Shown: positions 18,701-27,681, counted from the stretch's first letter. The stretch: 64,000 nucleotides of DNA from Nostoc linckia z4 (GCF_002608075.1 NZ_LAHA01000043.1:1-64000), one strand, 5' to 3'. The notes: generated by a model from the letters alone, not told the origin. Numbers and translations: made by a program.

Positions 18701-21546
18701 CTTTCGGCATTGCCATAGGTTAATGAAGTATGAACCATTAACAGGATGCTGAGAATGGTCAGTGCTTGATTGCCACCGGTATAAGCAGCTCCCCAGAGAT
18801 CGGGGAGGATTGACATACATACCTTTTTCTGTGCATCGGTCATCGCAGGCAGATAAAATAAATCTGCGGGTTGTACAGTTGCCAGTTTGGAATGGATTTC
18901 CTGGAGTATGCTTTCAATCAGTGCTTGCTGACCTTCATCGGTTGCCGGAATGTTCATGCCCATAACACTCAAACCACTGAGTGCAGCTTCATAAGCGGCG
19001 AGTATATTTTCTCCGTGATTGGATTTCAGGGCTAGTTGCAAGCCATAAATTTCTGCGAGATGGAATTTATTCTCAGCGTACTGTAATGCCCGATGGAAGA
19101 GTCGCTCTGCTTCGTCAAAGCGCCCTACGATGTATTCGCACTCTGCACATTCCCGATAAAGTTTAAAGGTGAGGTCGTAGGCAGTTTGCCAACTATCTTC
19201 GGGAAGGATTTCCATGCCGATGGCGCAGTATTTCATGGCTGCTTTGTAGGCTGTGGAAACTTTAGCTTTTTTGCCAGCAATCAAATTTAACTGAGCTAAC
19301 TGATAGCGATCGCTTATTTCATCGATGAGAGCAATTCCGTTGTTCAATTGATTGACAATATCAAAAACATGCAGTTCTAAAGTTTCAGGTGTTGTATTTT
19401 GCAACAGCAATTGCCCAATTTTCACATGAGTGGCTTGCTTTTGGTCGTCAGGAATCAGAGAGTAAGCAGCTTGCTGGACGCGATCGTGCAGGAAACGATA
19501 GGTGGGATTGACTGTTTCTTGTACCTGGCATTGTTGTCCACCGTGAAAAAACTTGTAAATTTGACTTGTGGGTAAAATCAAACCTTCTTGCAAGGCTTTC
19601 CACAATGCTGTTGCAATGTGAGTTGCTGGTTGTTCGGAAACAATGGCCAATGTCTCTAAATCGAACTGTGCCCCCACACAAGCAGCTAGCTTCAGTATCT
19701 CTTGAGTGATTTGTGGCAACTTTTGTAATTGCCGCGCCATGAACTGAACTACATCATCAGTGAGGGAGAGCAATTTCACTGACACTATATCGCACTGCCA
19801 GTGTCCAACTTGCAGGTCATAGGCAATGTAACCCTCTTGATGCAAGGCTTTGAGAAATTGGGTAGCAAAAAAGGGATTGCCTTTGGTTTTTTGATAAACT
19901 AACTCGGAGACCGGTTGCGCCATCATTGTGGAACAACTGAGGGTGTCAGCCACCAAACAATCGATCTGAAATTTACTTAAGGGGGCGAGGGTAAAAGTAC
20001 TGATGGTTGCTAAAGCTTTCTTCATTTCCTCCAGTGTCAGCATTAGGGGATGAGTGGGAAAGACTTCGTTATCTCGGTATGCCCCAATCATCAGCAAACA
20101 GCCCTCCTTGCTTTGATTCATCAACACTTGCATCAGCTTCAGCGAGGCTGAATCTGCCCACTGCAAGTCATCGAGGAACACTACTAAGGGGTGTTCTAGT
20201 GTTGCGAACACAGCGATGAATTTCACAAATAGCAAGTTGAAGCGGTTCTGGGCTGCACTACCTGAGAGTTCTGACACTGCTGGTTGCTTGCCAATAATCT
20301 GTTCGAGTTCGGGAATAACTTCTATGAGGACTTGCCCATTTTCACCCACAGCACCAAGGATTTTGTTTTTCCACTGCGCCAGCTGAATATCATTTTCACT
20401 CAATAGTTGTTCCATTAAATCTCGGAAGGCTTGGACAAAGGCGCTGAAGGGGATGTTGCGGTTAAATTGGTCGTATTTACCTTTGATAAAGTAACCGCAC
20501 TGCCGCACAATTGGCTTATGCACTTCGTTGACAACTGCGGTTTTTCCAATCCCCGAAAATCCAGCAACCAGTATCATTTCTGTAGCCCCAAGACTGACTC
20601 GATGGAAGGCTTGGAGTAAGGTTGAGACTTCGGTTTCTCGACCATAAAGTTTATCGGGAATCATAAAGCGATCGCACACATCGCGCTGTGCAATTTTAAA
20701 GTTCTCAATGTAACCCGTTGCTATTAATTGCTGTAAACAATTCTCCAAATCGAATTTCAATCCCAAGGCACTTTGATATCTATCTTCAGCATTCTTCGCC
20801 ATCAATTTGCTGATGATTTGGGAAATCACCGGAGGAATTTCACAATTAATTTCGTGTACTAATGGTGGTACTTTGGCAATGTGACAATGTACCAATTCCA
20901 TTGGTTCACTTGAAGCAAAAGGTAACTCTCCCGTGAGTAATTGATAGAAAGTGACACCCATTGCATAAAAATCAGTGCGATAGTCAATCTTGCGATTCAT
21001 TCTCCCTGTTTGCTCTGGAGAAATATAAGCCAGCGTTCCTTCCAAAACATTGGGATTGACAAAGGTTTGAGTTTCCCTTGGTAATAAAGAAGCAATACTA
21101 AAATCAACTAATTTAACTTGTTTGGTGTGGGGATTGATTAAGATGTTACTGGGTTTAATATCTTTATGAATAATGCGTTCGCGATAAAGTATATCTAAGG
21201 CATTGCACAGAGCGATCGCTATTTCTAAAAATTTCTCTAAACAACCAACATGATTGTTGACAAAATAATCTTTCAGGGAAATTCCCCCAAAGTCTTCCAT
21301 GACTAACGTATAGCCATTTGGGTAGGGTTCTAGGCTATAGGTTTGGATAATTTCAGGATAGTTGAGATTTTTAGCGATGGTATATTGATTGCGAAATTGT
21401 AAGACTTCGCTAAAGCTGGGATAAAGATTCTTTAAAACCTTGATGACTACTGGTAATAAATCAATTTCTCTAACAGCTCGGTAAACCAGTGTTCTGGAAC
21501 CATCATAAAGTTTTTCGCCCACCTGATATCCGGGAATGTTAATCAT
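15712..21546 (-). CDS. Ser/Thr kinase - AAA ATPase - GAF/PAS - histidine kinase hybrid
   Basis: A 1,944-residue signalling protein of a type common in filamentous cyanobacteria. In order: Hanks-type Ser/Thr kinase (about 1-270) with VVIKVLK, IIHKDIKPSN and VKLVDFSIAS; a STAND-like ATPase with VAGFSGIGKTAVVNEV and VFLDDLQWAD; a long alpha-helical TPR-like region (about 750-1350); a GAF domain (about 1410-1560); a PAS domain (about 1600-1720); and a histidine kinase core with VAGVAHEMNNPLGF (phospho-His) and an intact ATPase ending SDNGIGM...GTGLGLAIA. All catalytic signatures look intact. ATG at 21546 is preferred over an upstream TTG at 21555. No adjacent response regulator is seen; the signal is unknown. 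Confidence 0.92.
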   Translation of the reverse strand: MINIPGYQVGEKLYDGSRTLVYRAVREIDLLPVVIKVLKNLYPSFSEVLQFRNQYTIAKNLNYPEIIQTYSLEPYPNGYTLVMEDFGGISLKDYFVNNHVGCLEKFLEIAIALCNALDILYRERIIHKDIKPSNILINPHTKQVKLVDFSIASLLPRETQTFVNPNVLEGTLAYISPEQTGRMNRKIDYRTDFYAMGVTFYQLLTGELPFASSEPMELVHCHIAKVPPLVHEINCEIPPVISQIISKLMAKNAEDRYQSALGLKFDLENCLQQLIATGYIENFKIAQRDVCDRFMIPDKLYGRETEVSTLLQAFHRVSLGATEMILVAGFSGIGKTAVVNEVHKPIVRQCGYFIKGKYDQFNRNIPFSAFVQAFRDLMEQLLSENDIQLAQWKNKILGAVGENGQVLIEVIPELEQIIGKQPAVSELSGSAAQNRFNLLFVKFIAVFATLEHPLVVFLDDLQWADSASLKLMQVLMNQSKEGCLLMIGAYRDNEVFPTHPLMLTLEEMKKALATISTFTLAPLSKFQIDCLVADTLSCSTMMAQPVSELVYQKTKGNPFFATQFLKALHQEGYIAYDLQVGHWQCDIVSVKLLSLTDDVVQFMARQLQKLPQITQEILKLAACVGAQFDLETLAIVSEQPATHIATALWKALQEGLILPTSQIYKFFHGGQQCQVQETVNPTYRFLHDRVQQAAYSLIPDDQKQATHVKIGQLLLQNTTPETLELHVFDIVNQLNNGIALIDEISDRYQLAQLNLIAGKKAKVSTAYKAAMKYCAIGMEILPEDSWQTAYDLTFKLYRECAECEYIVGRFDEAERLFHRALQYAENKFHLAEIYGLQLALKSNHGENILAAYEAALSGLSVMGMNIPATDEGQQALIESILQEIHSKLATVQPADLFYLPAMTDAQKKVCMSILPDLWGAAYTGGNQALTILSILLMVHTSLTYGNAESSGCAYCLYGMMLTIQGDYRSAYEFATLGRKLDGQFNSAKFIPKTNNVFGHAINPYNRPLVENLAVYQQSLHISYETGDLGFGVWAVICLIWTMLLKGDCLSEVYGETEKYLSYVQQVNNVNITHTFHLQQQFLLHLQGLLAEPDLLVDGGDGQILCLDVWHKNNFEAGINWYCFLKIQLLYLYHRYADAVEVAAIAEKTLASNLGLFPIILFHFYYPLSLAGLYSQVTPEKQQHYWDVMQQHHQILETWTHTCPENFLHQSLLLAAEMARVSGNYADAIASYDGAITAAKENDFTQIAALANELAAKFYLEWGKERIAQEYMTQAYYGYTRWGAKAKVADLEKRYPQLLGPILQQIRSPVSINETIFALGSVTCTSYPTSSSNLSDILDLKAILKASQTISGDIQLEKLMSSLLSIVIEDAGADKCVLMLVRDERLLIKGSITQGTQPAILQRIPVEDSQEIPLKLIYKVKHNKQIVVLVDATTDPVLANDPYIMRQQPKSVLCTPILRQGKLMGILYLENNLTTGAFTSDRVELLNLLCTQAAISLENARLYERSQEYAQQLERSLHELSATQSDLQTSQQRLKLLVQQTPVAVIEWDTNYHVTDWNPAAERIFGYSKQEALGREFKFIIPEKIQPEMERVSVEIISQQGGNYSVNENVTKDGKMIICAWYNNPLVNVDGELVGIASLADDITEQKVAQFQLQQKAQELETALQNLQQAQLQMIQSEKMSALGNLVAGVAHEMNNPLGFIAASIKQAKPTVADVVEHLKLYQETFPHKSNEIIDHAEEIDLEYSLEDLPKIFDSMTIACDRLKNISTSLRTFSRADKDYKVKFHIHEGIDSTILILKHRLKANEQRPAIEVVTEYGDIPEIECFPGQLNQVFMNILANAIDALEESNNKRSFEEIKANTNKITITTSVKDNQVKISISDNGIGMNELVRQKIFDHLFTTKAVGKGTGLGLAIAYQIIVEKHRGYLECNSSPGEGTEFVILIPIR

Positions 21547-21638
21547 AAATGCCAAATCTTTAACACCAGATTTATTATTCCCAAATCAAATGTGAATTTT
21601 GGAATGGCTACATTGCTATAGGAATCCGATTTGATTAA

Positions 21639-21762
21639 TAGACTTCTTGCAAAAGTGGGGAAAAGGGTAAGGGGTAAAGGGTAAAGGGCAAATAAAAACC
21701 CTTTTCCCTTTAACCTTTACCCTTTCCCCCTATGAGCAAAAGTTACTTTTGCAAGAGGTCTA
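21639..21762. mobile_element. MITE-like palindromic element, 124 bp
   Basis: Terminal inverted repeats TAGACTTCTTGCAAAAGT and ACTTTTGCAAGAGGTCTA match at 17 of 18 positions. The interior is GGGTAAAGG-type purine repeats on the left arm and their pyrimidine complement on the right, so the whole element can fold. No coding capacity. Same family as 38685-38809 and 48683-48878. Confidence 0.8.
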
Positions 21763-22278
21763 ATGAACATATTTGTGTGGGGAGGGAACTCTTAACAGGG
21801 AACTCTTAACAGGAAAAAAGGAATTTAGGGGTGTACTGAGTTTTTTCACCAAATGAAATATGAGTTCTATAGCCAAGTTATCTGTTTGATGTTGACGGTT
21901 GACAGTTAATGCAAGTCCTTCTTTACAACTAGCCTCAATAGATAATTTTGCGACCCATAGGACTCATATACTGAATTTATAAGCATAATAGCCTACTCTC
22001 AGAACTTTGGAGATATTAGGATAGATATAACCTTTTACTCTCTTCCTTTGTTGGAAGGGCATGGCATCTGTTGAGCATGAATATTGAGTATAAAAATATA
22101 TCCAAAAACATGCTCAAACGCTGAAATAGAGTAACTGAGCATTAAATTCAGTTATCAGTCCTGACAGCGTATGGTGTGGCGTTACGGCCCACCAACACCT
22201 GACACCAATTGGTGGGGGATACCAAACCCAGGGATTTAACTCATGACTGTTCGCTGTTAAAAGAGCATTTTTCCGAAA
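21763..22278. other. Gene-free divergent spacer
   Basis: Upstream of both the large kinase (minus strand) and the GTPase gene (plus strand). It contains a short direct repeat of GGGAACTCTTAACAG near 21785. Nothing else recognisable; presumed promoters. Confidence 0.4.
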
Positions 22279-22302
22279 GTGAAAGCTGAAAATATTGATA
22301 AT

Positions 22303-23658
22303 ATGTCGAGTTCGCGTAATCTGCAAGAAACTCACTTAAACCGTGCCCGCGCCAGTCTCAGACAGGCGCTATCTTGGTATGGCTATCTTCGTAAATCAGG
22401 ACAGCTTTCATCTAACCCAGAATTGGCATCTTTTGTGAAACCAGAATTAGAAACTCTTAACTCCACACTCAACAAACTAGACTCTAACGTAATTAGAATT
22501 GCTGCCTTTGGTTTGGTGAGTCGTGGTAAGTCAGCGGTTTTAAATGCTTTGTTGGGAGACAAAATTCTGCAAACTGGGCCTTTGAATGGTGTCACTCAAT
22601 GGCCTCGTTCGGTACGCTGGCAGCCCGGTAATAAGGTATTAGTAGAGTTAATTGATACACCAGGATTAGATGAAATTGAGGGCGAATCACGGGCAGACAT
22701 GGCACGGGAAGTAGTGCGACAAGCTGATTTGATTTTGTTTGTTGTTTCCGGTGACATCACGCGTACTGAGTATCAAGCGTTGCTGGAATTAAGGCGATCG
22801 CAAAAACCTTTGATTTTGGTGTTTAACAAAATAGATTTGTACCCAGATACAGACAAGGCAGCAATTTACGAAAATTTGCAACAACTCGGTGCTGGATATT
22901 CCCAAGCAAAACCCTTGCTACCCGATGAAATTGTCATGGTGGCGGCGGAACCAGCACCAATGGAAGTGCGGGTTGAATGGCCTGATGGTAGCGTTACCTA
23001 TGAATGGGAGACACCACCACCGCAAGTGGATGAACTCAAGCACACAATTTTGAACATTCTAAATCGCGAAGGCCGATCCCTTTTAGCTTTAAATGCACTC
23101 GTCCAAGCACGAGACGCAGAAGAGTCCATCGCCCAAAAAACCATTGATTTACGCCAACAAGAAGCCGAAGATATCATCTGGCAATTTACCAAATACAAAG
23201 CTTTAGCAGTAGCCCTGAATCCCATCGCCTTTTTAGATATCCTGGGGGGAACTGTTGCCGATTTAGCTTTAATTCGCGCTTTAGCTCGCTTATATGGGCT
23301 ACCAATGACCAGTTATGAAGCAGGGAAAATTCTCAAAACGATTTTATTGAGTTCTGGTGGCTTACTTCTGGGAGAATTAGGTAGTAGTTTTGTGTTGGGT
23401 TTGGGTAAGAGTACAGCTGCGATCGCTAGCGGTGACAATCCCACAAATATTACAGCCTTTGCTGGTAGTGCCATCGCCCAAGCTGGAATCGCTGGTTATG
23501 GTGCATACTCCGTTGGCAAAGCCGCCCAAGTCTATCTCGAAAAAGGCTGCACCTGGGGACAGTTGGGCGCTAGCAGCGTCATTCAAGAAATTCTCTCTCA
23601 AGTTGACCAAAACACAATTCTGTATCGTTTGCAACAAGAATTAGGGATGAAGTATTGA
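22303..23658 (+). CDS. Dynamin/Era-like membrane GTPase
   Basis: 451 residues from the ATG chosen here (a GTG at 22279 would add eight). G1 is GLVSRGKS (about 70-77), G3 is DTPGLDE, G4 is NKID, so a TRAFAC-class GTPase is clear. The C-terminal half has hydrophobic stretches (AVALNPIAFLDILGGTVADL and later Gly/Ala-rich segments) like the DUF697-type membrane-associated domain attached to many bacterial GTPases. It probably acts at the cytoplasmic or thylakoid membrane. There is no operon partner; function is not established for this subfamily. Confidence 0.85.
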   Translation: MSSSRNLQETHLNRARASLRQALSWYGYLRKSGQLSSNPELASFVKPELETLNSTLNKLDSNVIRIAAFGLVSRGKSAVLNALLGDKILQTGPLNGVTQWPRSVRWQPGNKVLVELIDTPGLDEIEGESRADMAREVVRQADLILFVVSGDITRTEYQALLELRRSQKPLILVFNKIDLYPDTDKAAIYENLQQLGAGYSQAKPLLPDEIVMVAAEPAPMEVRVEWPDGSVTYEWETPPPQVDELKHTILNILNREGRSLLALNALVQARDAEESIAQKTIDLRQQEAEDIIWQFTKYKALAVALNPIAFLDILGGTVADLALIRALARLYGLPMTSYEAGKILKTILLSSGGLLLGELGSSFVLGLGKSTAAIASGDNPTNITAFAGSAIAQAGIAGYGAYSVGKAAQVYLEKGCTWGQLGASSVIQEILSQVDQNTILYRLQQELGMKY

Positions 23659-24016
23659 GAATAACTAATAATTGTTTCTCATTTGTTACCCTTTATAAGC
23701 GTTTATCAACTTCTATCAAACTCTTATGACAATCCATTGCAATTCCCAATTTGCAATGCAACATTGAGAACATGACTATCTTTGCTATTAACCGTCAACA
23801 ATCAACAAACCGAGTGATTGTGAATTTCAAAGCGCGTTAGTTTAGCTTTTTTCAGCAAAGATCGCCATAGGGTAATCCCCACTTAAGTTTGCTAAAAGAT
23901 TGCGGTGTTTACACCATTTGATTTTGGTAAGCATATCTAAACTGTAAATGTGAGTTTTCTAAGGTCATTAGAATCTCTGCCGTTGATTGATATCTTTGGA
24001 AACATCAGGTAACGAC
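23659..24016. other. Spacer upstream of cp12
   Basis: About 360 bp without a gene. It contains a short GTCAACAATCAAC repeat relic near 23790. No convincing -35/-10 or operator is picked out by eye; the cp12 promoter must lie here. Confidence 0.4.
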
Positions 24017-24271
24017 ATGACAACAACCTTAAACGTAAATCAAACTGCTACAACTCTTGAGCAAGCTATTTTTGAAGCCATTAATGAAGCTCGTACAACC
24101 TGTGAGTTAAATGGCAGTAATTCTGCTAATTGTGCCGTAGCTTGGGATATCGTGGAAGAATTGCAAGCTGAAAAATCTCATCAACATCAAGCAGAACAAC
24201 ACAAAACCTCTTTGGATAAGTATTGCGATCGCCATCCTGATTCTGTAGAGTGTCTAATATACGACGTTTAG
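24017..24271 (+). CDS. cp12: CP12, Calvin-cycle redox regulator
   Basis: 84-residue intrinsically disordered protein that, when oxidised, bridges GAPDH and phosphoribulokinase and switches off the Calvin cycle in the dark. Both redox cysteine pairs are present: Cys29/Cys39 around the AWDIVEELQAE core motif, and Cys70/Cys79 in the C-terminal YCDRHPDSVECLIYD segment that inserts into GAPDH. The frame is open from a TTG 30 bp upstream, but ATG at 24017 gives the family-typical N-terminus. It is followed by a triplicated hairpin repeat that may act as terminator. Confidence 0.93.
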   Translation: MTTTLNVNQTATTLEQAIFEAINEARTTCELNGSNSANCAVAWDIVEELQAEKSHQHQAEQHKTSLDKYCDRHPDSVECLIYDV

Positions 24272-24275
24272 AAAG

Positions 24276-24632
24276 AATTCAGAATACAGAATTCAGAATT
24301 CAGAATCAATTCTGTACGAGTCACTGATAAATATTTAGGTTGAAATATCCACTAAATCTTGATTGCGTAAGGCTATGCGAAAGATTTAGTGGGTTTTAAT
24401 TTATTCAGAATTCAGAACTCAGAATTTAGTATCAATTATGTACGAGTCATTGATAAATCTTTACGTTGAAATATCCACTAAATCTTGACTGTGTAAGGCT
24501 ATGCGAAAGTTAGTGATTTTTAATTTATTCTGTATTCTTCTTAAACTAAATTTTTACTGCCGAATGCTGCACGAAAGATTTAGTGGTTTTTAATTTATTC
24601 TGAATTCTGAATTCTGTATTCTGTATTCTTCT
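24276..24632. repeat. Tandem hairpin repeats bounded by AATTCAG heptamers
   Basis: Three diverged copies of a roughly 125-bp unit with AATTCAG or AATTCTG heptamers between them. The first carries a perfect 12-bp inverted repeat, CCACTAAATCTT (24349-24360) / AAGATTTAGTGG (24381-24392), followed by a T-rich run. Copy two has a 3-nt loss in its right arm and copy three a decayed left arm. It lies between convergent cp12 and tlyA and may terminate both. Confidence 0.75.
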
Positions 24633-25451
24633 TCAATTTTTCCGCAAATCAACTATTGCTAATTGAACGATTTGCTTAATCTCCTCTAAATCAAGCGATG
24701 GTGTTTCACTTTCCATCTCCAACCATAGAAGAAATTCGATATTTCCAGCCGGGCCAGTAATTGGCGACCAAGTTAAGCCTTTGTGTTTCCATCCTAATTT
24801 TTGAGCGGCTTGCAATACTTGGAAAATAGCGTCAGCTTGGTCGTTAGGATCGCGCACAACTCCTTTTTTTCCCACACGGGATCTACCGACTTCAAACTGT
24901 GGCTTAACTAACAATATAGCTTCTCGATTTGCTTGAGTTAGCTCCCATAAAGCAGGGAGAATTTTAGTTAAGGAAATAAACGACACATCCACCACAGCTA
25001 AATCGGGAATCGGGTCATTTTCACCATACAAATCATTTGGTCGTAGCTGTCGTAAATTGGTGCGTTCGCGCAAAATTACCCGCGAATCATTTCTTAAGAG
25101 CCAGTCTACTTGTCCATAACCAACATCAATACCGTAAACTAGTTTTGCCCCAGCTTGTAATAAACAATCGGTAAAGCCACCTGTAGAAATTCCCCCATCC
25201 AAACAAACGCGTCCAGTGACGGGAATGGCAAACACTGTCAAAGCTTTGGAGAGTTTTTCACCACCTCTAGAAACAAAGGGCGATCGCTCTTTAATATTTA
25301 TTTGAGCCGTAATATCAACTTCTGTACCAGGTTTATCAACTATCTGCTGATTAACAGTAACTTCCCCCGCCTGAATTAACCTCTGTGCCAAAGCGCGGGA
25401 AGTACATAAATTTAAATCTACTAATAATGTATCGAGTCGTTGTTTAGCCAA
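24633..25451 (-). CDS. tlyA: TlyA-family rRNA 2'-O-methyltransferase
   Basis: 272 residues. An N-terminal S4 RNA-binding domain (MAKQRLDTLLVDLNL to about residue 60) is followed by an FtsJ-type methyltransferase: SRGGEKLSKAL, CLDGGISTGGFTDCLL (SAM loop), YGIDVGYGQVDW and VVDVSFISL. Members methylate the 2'-hydroxyl of cytidines in rRNA; older annotation calls them haemolysin A. The start is TTG at 25451, chosen because the family begins MAKQRLD. Cytoplasmic. Confidence 0.92.
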   Translation of the reverse strand: MAKQRLDTLLVDLNLCTSRALAQRLIQAGEVTVNQQIVDKPGTEVDITAQINIKERSPFVSRGGEKLSKALTVFAIPVTGRVCLDGGISTGGFTDCLLQAGAKLVYGIDVGYGQVDWLLRNDSRVILRERTNLRQLRPNDLYGENDPIPDLAVVDVSFISLTKILPALWELTQANREAILLVKPQFEVGRSRVGKKGVVRDPNDQADAIFQVLQAAQKLGWKHKGLTWSPITGPAGNIEFLLWLEMESETPSLDLEEIKQIVQLAIVDLRKN

Positions 25452-25521
25452 TTGACACCAAAGTAAAGGGGACTGGATATTCAGGATTAGGGAATGGGTG
25501 CCAAATTAAAAAGACAATTTT

Positions 25522-25965
25522 CTAGTTATTATAACTTGATTGTGCTGGAAAGATTAAATCTAAAGCACGATTAATAATTTCTTCGCCATTAACCAGCTTC
25601 TCTAACTCTTGGACTTCATAACGTCCTTCTTCAACTTCTAGAGAAGCCTCATCAATAGCGTTTAAATAAGCTTCCTCTAAAGTTTCCCTGAGTTCTTCTC
25701 GTGTCAAATAATAACCACCAGCTTGACGCCGCTTATTTTCTGGCTGAATTTACCGAATTTAATTCCGAATCGAGACTTCCCAAAAGCGAGTCGTGCGATT
25801 TTCAGCTTGTTGTTTAATTAGATGTAACAACAGAATCACTGCATAACTACGAATCGTCTTGATGATGTCATTTCGACTCATTTCCTCTAATTCTTCCACT
25901 ATCATCAAAGCCGCTGGAATATCACCTTGAAGAAGCAAGTCTTTTAAAGTTAATAGTTCTTCCAT
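25522..25965 (-). pseudogene. DUF29-family gene with two in-frame TAA stops
   Basis: One continuous reading frame of 148 codons from ATG 25965 to 25522 encodes a DUF29-like protein (EELEEMSRNDIIKTIRSYAV, LLLHLIKQQAENRTTRFWEV, then NKRRQAGGYYLTREELRE and LEEAYLNAIDEASLEVEEG). It is interrupted after SIRN by TAA, two codons (ATT CGG), and another TAA. Both halves keep sensible sequence and lie in the same frame, so a nonsense-broken gene fits better than two genes; the second half would have only a TTG start. A GAGG site lies upstream of the first ATG. Function of DUF29 proteins is unknown. Confidence 0.8.
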
Positions 25966-26026
25966 AATTACCGCCTCAAACATCGGCAACTTCCATAGCA
26001 ATCTTAAATCATTGCTGAAAAGTTAG

Positions 26027-26055
26027 ATCCCCGACTTGTTTAACAAGTCGGGGAT
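26027..26055. repeat. Perfect 14-bp palindrome
   Basis: ATCCCCGACTTGTT, one T, then its exact inverse AACAAGTCGGGGAT. A GC-rich hairpin with almost no loop, typical of dispersed palindromes in this order; it lies upstream of the DUF29 pseudogene. No gene lies between 25966 and 26334 other than this. Confidence 0.8.
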
Positions 26056-26334
26056 ATGGACTTCGACAATCCAAGACTTTTCGCCAAATCCCAAATCTTA
26101 CAAGTCCCGATCAACAATGCTACTGTCTGAGGACTGAATTTTACAAATAAGATGTTAAATTTTAGCCTAAATGTTATATTTTTCTGTCAAAATTAACACC
26201 TTTTTGTTTTTTGTTTCTAAGATGAAACTTAATATGCTGAATTGGAAAGTTATTTACAAAATTTTGTGAAGGCGCAGGAATCAAATTACTGCATTCAATT
26301 CAAACCTGATATTTAAAACAGGAGATGGGCTAAC

Positions 26335-26568
26335 ATGACACAGCAAAATGCTGCCCGACTTTTTGAAGCCGTCAAGCGAGATCAAGCATTACAAGAGAAG
26401 CTCAAAGCAACAGCTAATCCAGAAGCTTTTATCAAGATTGCTCGCGAACGTGGCTATGAATTCACCCCTGAAGAACTAGACAGAGAAATCGACAAATTGT
26501 CAGAAGAAGATTTAGCCAACATCGTCAATCCAGGATGGGGAACTAGACGCCATCTCAATCCTAGATAA
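26335..26568 (+). CDS. Nif11-domain small protein
   Basis: 77 residues, mostly a Nif11 domain: AARLFEAVKRDQALQEKLKA followed by IARERGYEFTPEELDREIDK. Nif11-like sequences occur as stand-alone proteins in nitrogen-fixing cyanobacteria and as leader peptides of ribosomal natural products. Here the C-terminus is NIVNPGWGTRRHLNPR, with no double-glycine cleavage site or Cys/Ser/Thr-rich core, and no lanthipeptide synthetase or peptidase-transporter nearby, so a precursor-peptide role is unlikely. AGGAG lies 10 bp before the ATG. Position just upstream of the apcF-glnA-gifA block is notable but may be chance. Confidence 0.82.
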   Translation: MTQQNAARLFEAVKRDQALQEKLKATANPEAFIKIARERGYEFTPEELDREIDKLSEEDLANIVNPGWGTRRHLNPR

Positions 26569-26911
26569 TTCCTACTTTAGAAAACTTAAAGTCTAGAAAC
26601 AACAAAATTTTCTAAGCAAGTTATAAATCAAAACAATAGCATGGTTGTTGAGTGTCAACAGCTATGTTATTTTTTATTGCTTTGGATCTGTGAAGATTTG
26701 CAAATTGCGTAGGCGTAGCCCACAGCAGGCATTAGTCGAAAACAACTCCAAAAACACAGCTTCAATGTAGCAAAATTATTTTACACAGGTGCGATCGCTA
26801 AATTGAAACAGCAAATTGGGGCTTCATAGAAAAGCGATCGCACTTGAATTTTAGAGGGCGATCGCTATTTATCATTAGTTGTGGCGTTGGTCGAAGACGC
26901 CACCCTAAAAT
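26569..26911. other. Convergent spacer with HIP1 sites
   Basis: Between the Nif11 gene and apcF. It holds three GCGATCGC octamers (about 26791, 26833 and 26859) and a GCGTAGGCGTAGCCCACAGC-type dispersed motif. No gene seen. Confidence 0.6.
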
Positions 26912-27421
26912 CTAAACATCAATCTCGCTCAACTCGCGTGTGATGTGATCGAATGGTTCGTCTACAAAAGCAGTGTTAGCCACACCTGCTGCTGCTACTT
27001 GTTCCTTAGCTAAATCCTTGAGTATTTGCACGCCACGAACCGTCGGCCCGATGGGTACTCCTAAAGAATTGTAAGTTTCTCGCAGACCTTGTAAGACTCG
27101 TTCATCTAACACATTTGTATTTCCAGCAACCAACGCATAAGTGGCGTAGCGCAAGTAATAATCTAAATCCCGCAAACAAGCCGCATAACGACGGGTTGTA
27201 TAAGAATTTCCACCGGGACGAATCAGTTCCGGCAGTTCTTCGTATAACTTTAAACCAGCCTGCTTGACAAGTCCGGCTGCATTAGAATTAATTGCCGCAG
27301 CCGCTTGTACTCGTGCTGTACCACTATTAAAGTAAGACTTTAGACTATCAAGCGCATTCCGGTCAAAATACCGACCAGCCACGTCATAATTCTTAATTAA
27401 ACTTGTTACCGCATCGCGCAT
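26912..27421 (-). CDS. apcF: Allophycocyanin beta-18 subunit ApcF
   Basis: 169 residues, the exact family length. ApcF replaces one ApcB in the phycobilisome core and sits next to the linker-terminal emitter ApcE, helping pass energy to photosystem II. MRDAVTSLIKNYDVAGRYFD is characteristic of ApcF. Cys82 in AACLRDLDYYLRYATYAL is the phycocyanobilin attachment site, and Asn72 is at the position usually methylated. The frame is open five codons further upstream, but ATG at 27421 with AGAAAAAGGA before it is clearly right. It is divergent from glnA, with 357 bp between. Confidence 0.93.
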   Translation of the reverse strand: MRDAVTSLIKNYDVAGRYFDRNALDSLKSYFNSGTARVQAAAAINSNAAGLVKQAGLKLYEELPELIRPGGNSYTTRRYAACLRDLDYYLRYATYALVAGNTNVLDERVLQGLRETYNSLGVPIGPTVRGVQILKDLAKEQVAAAGVANTAFVDEPFDHITRELSEIDV

Positions 27422-27638
27422 TCCTTTTTCTCCCAATCGTTGCTATCTATGGTTTGATATTTATTTGGCTGCATTTATGCAACAGTAAATTTTTGTGCTA
27501 TTAAAAATAGATTCGGCACAAAAACAATCTATCCACTACATAAGGATTCTATGCCAAAGTTGACCCCTATGTGATGAACTTTCCAGTTTTGTACAGACGA
27601 TCGGCGAAAGGTTAATATAACCTGTAATCCAGATATCT

Positions 27639-27681
27639 GTAACACAAACTACAAAATCCCCTAATATCTAGTATTTAAGAT
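27639..27681 (+). promoter_or_regulatory. NtcA-activated promoter of glnA
   Basis: GTA-ACACAAAC-TAC at 27639-27652, then 23 bp, then TAAGAT (27676-27681), matching the canonical NtcA-activated structure GTAN8TAC-N(20-24)-TAN3T. The box begins 140 bp before the glnA ATG. NtcA activation of glnA by 2-oxoglutarate/NtcA under nitrogen limitation is established in related strains. Confidence 0.85.

Noticed and set aside
26335-26568. Ribosomal natural-product precursor
   Set aside because: No double-Gly site, no Cys/Ser/Thr-rich core and no maturation enzyme nearby.
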